Shown here piece after piece: positions 60,078 through 64,000 of a stretch of 64,000 nucleotides of DNA. The notes below the pieces were generated by a model, which was not told the DNA's origin, did no database searches, and saw nothing but the letters and a program-made list of their open reading frames with translations. Both the position numbers and the translations under genes were made by a program. The DNA comes from Tridacna crocea. Its lineage: Eukaryota > Mollusca > Bivalvia > Cardiida > Cardiidae. The stretch is from NCBI GenBank assembly GCA_943736015.1, contig OX031069.1, positions 26,479,235 through 26,543,234 of the forward strand, read 5' to 3'. The stretch's first letter is position 1. Each line of letters begins with the position of its first letter.

Positions 60078-60306
60078 TTAACTCTTTACCACACCAGCCC
60101 GACTTTTAACGACCCGCAGAAAGAAGCCTTTTGAAAACACTGTGGGAAAAGGAGAAAATGCTGGTAACCAGCATTTTCTGCTTTTCCCGCAGTATTTTCT
60201 ACCCTTCCCAAACCAAAATTTAATTTTTCAGTCACCTTCATTTTGTGGTCTGCAAATGCTTTAAATTTGGACCAGTCTAAAATTTTCTCGTGTGGTAAAG
60301 AGTTAA
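60078..60306 (+). mobile_element. TTAA-MITE, full copy
   Basis: A-to-B with AACACTGTGGG arm. Confidence 0.83.
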
Positions 60307-60809
60307 GACAGCCTTATTGTCTTGCTGTTCTAAAAGAAACCTTGATTTATCTTCATAGCTTTGTTGTCTATATTCTCTTGTACCTCTTCTTTATCTTTGT
60401 GTGGAAACATTGGCACATTCTGATATTTCTGTCTGATGACTTCAGATTCAATTTGTCTGGCTTAGCTTTCCAGTTAGTGTAGCTGACTTTTGACATGGTA
60501 CATGTAGGTATTTTACCCGGTTGAGATAAGCTTTCTTTTTCAGTAATTTTTTCATGACTCACCTCTGATGCATGTGAGAAAAGTGATTTTGGAAGAAAAT
60601 TGTGTCTATACTGGTGTGAGATAGCCTGGAAACACATGCATAGGGAACAAAGGGATCCTACCCTAGAGGAGCAGGTTACCCTCAAAATAATTGGACGTAG
60701 TAAGGCCCCTTTTTAGAATAAAATCTTTTACTGAAAAAGCACCTGCAGCTATATGCAATACAGGTTCAGTGCTTATAAAACATTTTTGTGCTCAACTCAG
60801 CTGCGTGTG

Positions 60810-60981
60810 ATAAATAGAGGATAATCAACTGGTTGTTTTTGATATGAAAAATATCTCAAGAGGATGCGTTGTTAAGCGTTGAAAAAACGAGTGCGCAGCA
60901 CAAGTTTTTTAATGCCTTACGACGCATCCGAGTGAGATATTTTTCATATCAAAAACAACCAGTTGATTATTCTATTTATTA
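60810..60981. repeat. Fold-back repeat
   Basis: ATAATCAACTGGTTGTTTTT plus GATATGAAAAATATCTCA (60821-60858) is repeated inverted at about 60933-60970, and the match extends outward as ATAAATAGA. The loop holds GATGCGTTGTTAAGCG. An unclassified MITE-like hairpin. Confidence 0.65.
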
Positions 60982-61336
60982 TATACCTAATTAACATCAT
61001 TATTTGTAATTTTGCTATGAAAGTCGAAAAAAATGTAATCGAGAAAAAAGTAGTTCCCAAATTACGTCAGGAAGTGAAAGTGAAAGTTGATAACGTCACT
61101 AGTGATGATATCAAAATTTATTACACTGGGAAATCCCAGGATTTCACTGCTAGGTATATAATAATTTCATTTTGCATAAATGTTACTTAATAAACCTTAT
61201 GGACTAACTTCCGAGCTCTAGAGCTTTATTATGACTCTGCCTACCAAATCAAAGCCTTTATTTAAGATTTCATTCTGTCCTACACATAAATGGAATTTAA
61301 ATTTTGAGCACAAACTCAGTTGAGCATTAACTCAAG

Positions 61337-61560
61337 TTAAACTCATTTCCAATTGACAATATTTTAGTCTGAATTGAAAGCATTTTCAGACAACAAAATA
61401 AAAGTGACTGGAAATTTGAAACTTGTCTGTAAAGGGTAGAAAACATTTTTGGAAAAGGAGAAAATGGTGGTTACCAGCATTTTCTCTTTTTCCCACAATG
61501 TTTTCTTCCAGCATCTTTCTCAGGGTCATCAAAAGTAGGGATTGTGTGGTAATGGGTTAA
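61337..61560 (-). mobile_element. TTAA-MITE, full copy
   Basis: B-to-A; ends 4 bp before the TA site of the pogo-like element. Confidence 0.8.
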
Positions 61561-61566
61561 TAAGTA

Positions 61567-63065
61567 CAGTAGATTCCGCTTATTTGCAAGTCCTATTTGT
61601 CAGAGAAAATATTGCGAATAAGCGGTCGGCCCGATAATCCGATGGCTTTTTTCAGACCGGAAGTCAAACCAGAGTTGCAGACGATCGTTTCGTTCTATTG
61701 ACAGACGTTCAGCTCTTGCATCCCGATCATTTGATTAATGTTCATAATTTTTTTAAATATATGTATTTCAAACTAAACAAGTTTTAAAAAATCGTTTGTT
61801 TGCTTATTTACCTATCAAGTGCACAAAGCACCAGAAACGATCCTGGGTGTTAGCCATGGTGGTGCTTCGTTTGACATAAAATTCAACACATTTTTTTTGT
61901 CAACACAGGTTTCGACGCATATCTCCAGTTTCCGGTTATCTAACATTTACTCCATGTGTACATGTACATTCTTACACAACATGATCGTGTACTGTGCACC
62001 TGTATAAACCCCGACTCGCCACCTGTTAGGTTGAATGGGTGGGTAAATTCTGGTTGACGTCATAGACTGATTGCCGTCCAGACGATTCTATTTTAACGCA
62101 TCAAAATAGGCCATACCATTCAAAGCAGACCGAGATAAGAAACGGTTTTCTGTGTTTTTCAGAGTTTACATTCGGTACACCTTACTTTCACGCCTGTAGT
62201 CAAATTGTTTGTCACAAATTGGATTATCGACGAGACACTAACAAACAGTTAAGTTTTTTTTCCCCCCAGTGTGTAATTATCTGATCGGTGATAGGTTATT
62301 TTGATCGGTCTTTCTTGTAACGGGTAAAGTGCCGAATTCGTCTGCAGTTGCTTTCGGGGAGCGTAGATAAAGATCGGACTGCACAGAATGTGTAGTCTGA
62401 TCATAGAACGTCTATGTTCGGTTTTTTTTCCCGAGTTATACCAAGACAAGATTTAAGTACATGTAGTCATCTTTTCGCCATTTTTCCGGCCCTAAAATTA
62501 CCATTTTATTAATCGGTGCTCTTGGTGGTGGATGTACAGCCTAGTACCCGAAATCTCGAGTAACCGTCCAATAGTTTGAAAATCGGCAACCAGTGAAGCT
62601 CCATATTTAGAATGTCGGCCATTTGCAGATGTTTTGTAACCGTTATTATACTTTCTTAAATGAAAAGAAGAACATAAAATACGCCAAGAATTTTTATCTT
62701 TAATGATTAAATTATGAAAACGGATCATGTCGGACTCGTCGTTTGTATACTGCTACATTGGTTTTTAAACTGCGATTCTCTGTACGCAGTGAAATTCGAC
62801 TGTTATCTTTTTGAGTAACCTTTTTTTTTTCCCGGACAGATTGAAATTTTTCGCTGTCTTATCCCACGGAATTTCTAATAAACACTAGAATTTCGAATCA
62901 TGTGCTAATTTTTCGTTGCAAAAAACCGAAATGTTCTATTTACGGGATCCCGATTAAGCGTTGAAATTTACGTTGTCTAGATAGGAAATGGATCGGTGCT
63001 GGACCAAGTCTTGCAAATAACCGAAAATCCCGATAAACAGGGTTGCGATTAAGTGGAATCCACTG
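61567..63065. mobile_element. pogo/Tigger-like non-autonomous DNA transposon
   Basis: Ends CAGTAGATTCCGCTTATTTG and (complement) CAGTGGATTCCACTTAATCG are imperfect TIRs of about 35-40 bp, flanked by TA on both sides (61565-61566, 63066-63067). The TIR type and TA duplication fit Tc1/mariner, pogo group. The interior is CpG-rich with no intact transposase. It carries a copy of the GATCAAGATCAGACTGCACA palindrome at about 62360-62410. Confidence 0.7.
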
Positions 63066-63344
63066 TACTGGCAAAGGTCTAGATGTTATTCCTTTTTTAC
63101 ATGTATTCTTCGTAGCTTTATACTGCAAATTGGTTTCACTGGGTGACAAGTTATTGTGTAAATCTGTGTTTTTTAGCTAACATTGACTGCAAGAGTATTT
63201 TCTGTTCATTTTCCTTGCAAACAGTTTTGTATAAATTTGTTGAAATCTTGTTTTGTTATTGTTTTTGTTGTGAAAGTATTATGTTTTGATTATTCCATGC
63301 ATATAACTGTGATCTACACAGACCGGACTCTATCTAGTGCCTTG

Positions 63345-63480
63345 TTTAACCCCTTATGCATAAATTGGACTTCTACTTTCCCCTGCAGTTCACAACTTCT
63401 GAAAATATTGTGGCTAAGATAAATAATGGCGAAAGTCTGCATAGCTTTTCAAATTGGGTTCAGTGTTTTGGTAATGTTGG
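63345..63480 (+). mobile_element. TTAA-MITE, old remnant
   Basis: ATATTGTGGCTAAGATAAAT and TTGGGTTCAGTGTTTTGGTAA. Confidence 0.4.
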
Positions 63481-63488
63481 ATAGTTGG

Positions 63489-63552
63489 TTTACTTAGAAC
63501 CTCAGAACTACAGCTTGTAACAAGCTGCAGTTCATGAGGTTTTTAAGTAAAC
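63489..63552. repeat. Imperfect palindrome related to 34762-34832
   Basis: GTTTACTTAGAACCTCAGAA ... and complement, with the same ACAGCTTGTAACAAGCTG core. Arms differ at several positions. Confidence 0.8.
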
Positions 63553-63593
63553 TGATGGCATATTGTTAGCACACAGTATTTATGATTATGCCT

Positions 63594-63797
63594 TCATTAT
63601 ACAATCCCCAATTTTCATGAACCAGAGGAAAACATGTTGGAAACAGAGAAAGTCCTGGTAATCTAATTTTTTTCCCTTTCCCACAATGTTTTAGACTCTG
63701 TTAAAGGCAAGCTCTGTAACTTGTGTCACTTTGCATTTGGTAGTTTGCAAATTCTTTCAGTTTGAAAGCCTAACATTTTGTTATTTGGGAAACTGTT
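63594..63797 (+). mobile_element. TTAA-MITE, old
   Basis: A-to-B: ACAATCCCCAATTTTCATGA, decayed hairpin, then GTTTGCAAATTCTTTCAGTT. Confidence 0.6.
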
Positions 63798-63849
63798 TAT
63801 AGAGTCAGAAGAAATTCACATAAATAAAATACCATATTCACTTGTCTTG

Positions 63850-63940
63850 CAGCAGAACTCTTTTAAAAACATTAAGGTAAAAGGAGAAATGAGTAAACAT
63901 GTGCTATTCCTCCTTTGATCACTATGTTTTCACGTAGATT
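63850..63940 (+). mobile_element. TTAA-MITE hairpin remnant
   Basis: AACATTAAGGTAAAAGGAG then TTCCTCCTTTGATCACTATG. Confidence 0.4.
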
Positions 63941-64000
63941 CATAAAGTCTATAAACCTTAATTTCATGCTGGTTAGCTAAATTTTACAAGAATGTTGTTA

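Noticed and set aside
60963..61190. 75-codon frame with a hydrophobic start and a lysine-rich tail
   Set aside because: It begins in the fold-back repeat at 60810-60981, has no family resemblance and no splice partners; chance ORF.

Overview
This is a stretch of animal nuclear genome with small exons, long introns and very dense short repeats. It is most likely from a bivalve mollusc, and a dreissenid mussel is my best guess. The reasons are spliced metazoan genes, tandem-core 'pearl/HINE-like' elements of the kind known from bivalves, and palindromic GATCAAGATCAGACTGCACA repeats. The species guess is recollection, not something I tested. No prokaryotic features are present.

Two protein genes can be reconstructed exon by exon from splice sites, reading phase and protein similarity. 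On the minus strand, from 39530 leftward past 1395, lies a DPY19-like protein C-mannosyltransferase (DPY19L1/L2 type). Seventeen coding exons join without a frame break to give 528 residues, and the C-terminal exons lie outside the window. On the plus strand, 39882-52935, a complete eight-exon gene of 430 codons resembles the sperm microtubule inner protein SPMIP7/SPATA48. The two start codons face away from each other across 351 bp (39531-39881), which probably holds a bidirectional promoter. That gap contains a 22-bp perfect palindrome with an E2F-like core and an ETS-like site.

Most of the remaining sequence is mobile DNA. One family of roughly 230-bp MITEs occurs about 100 times, in both orientations. 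It has TTAA target sites, piggyBac-like CCYTTWCC ends and a central hairpin of about 66 bp. Copies often sit end to end and share a single TTAA. Here the A end is the one reading TTAACCCTTTACCACACAAT and the B end the one reading TTAACTCTTTACCAAACGAC; strand + means A-to-B. Six larger Helentron/HINE-like elements (C[A/T]AGAG start, 3' hairpin followed by TAA, often a core of 145-155 bp tandem repeats) all lie in DPY19L introns in the same orientation. Five of the six are inserted inside copies of the MITE, at runs of A.

Several smaller inverted-repeat families, tRNA-derived SINEs, a pogo/Tigger-like 1.5-kb element at 61567-63065, a transposase C-terminal remnant at 34489-34653 and a few TIR elements fill the rest. 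The right flank (52936-64000) shows no gene.
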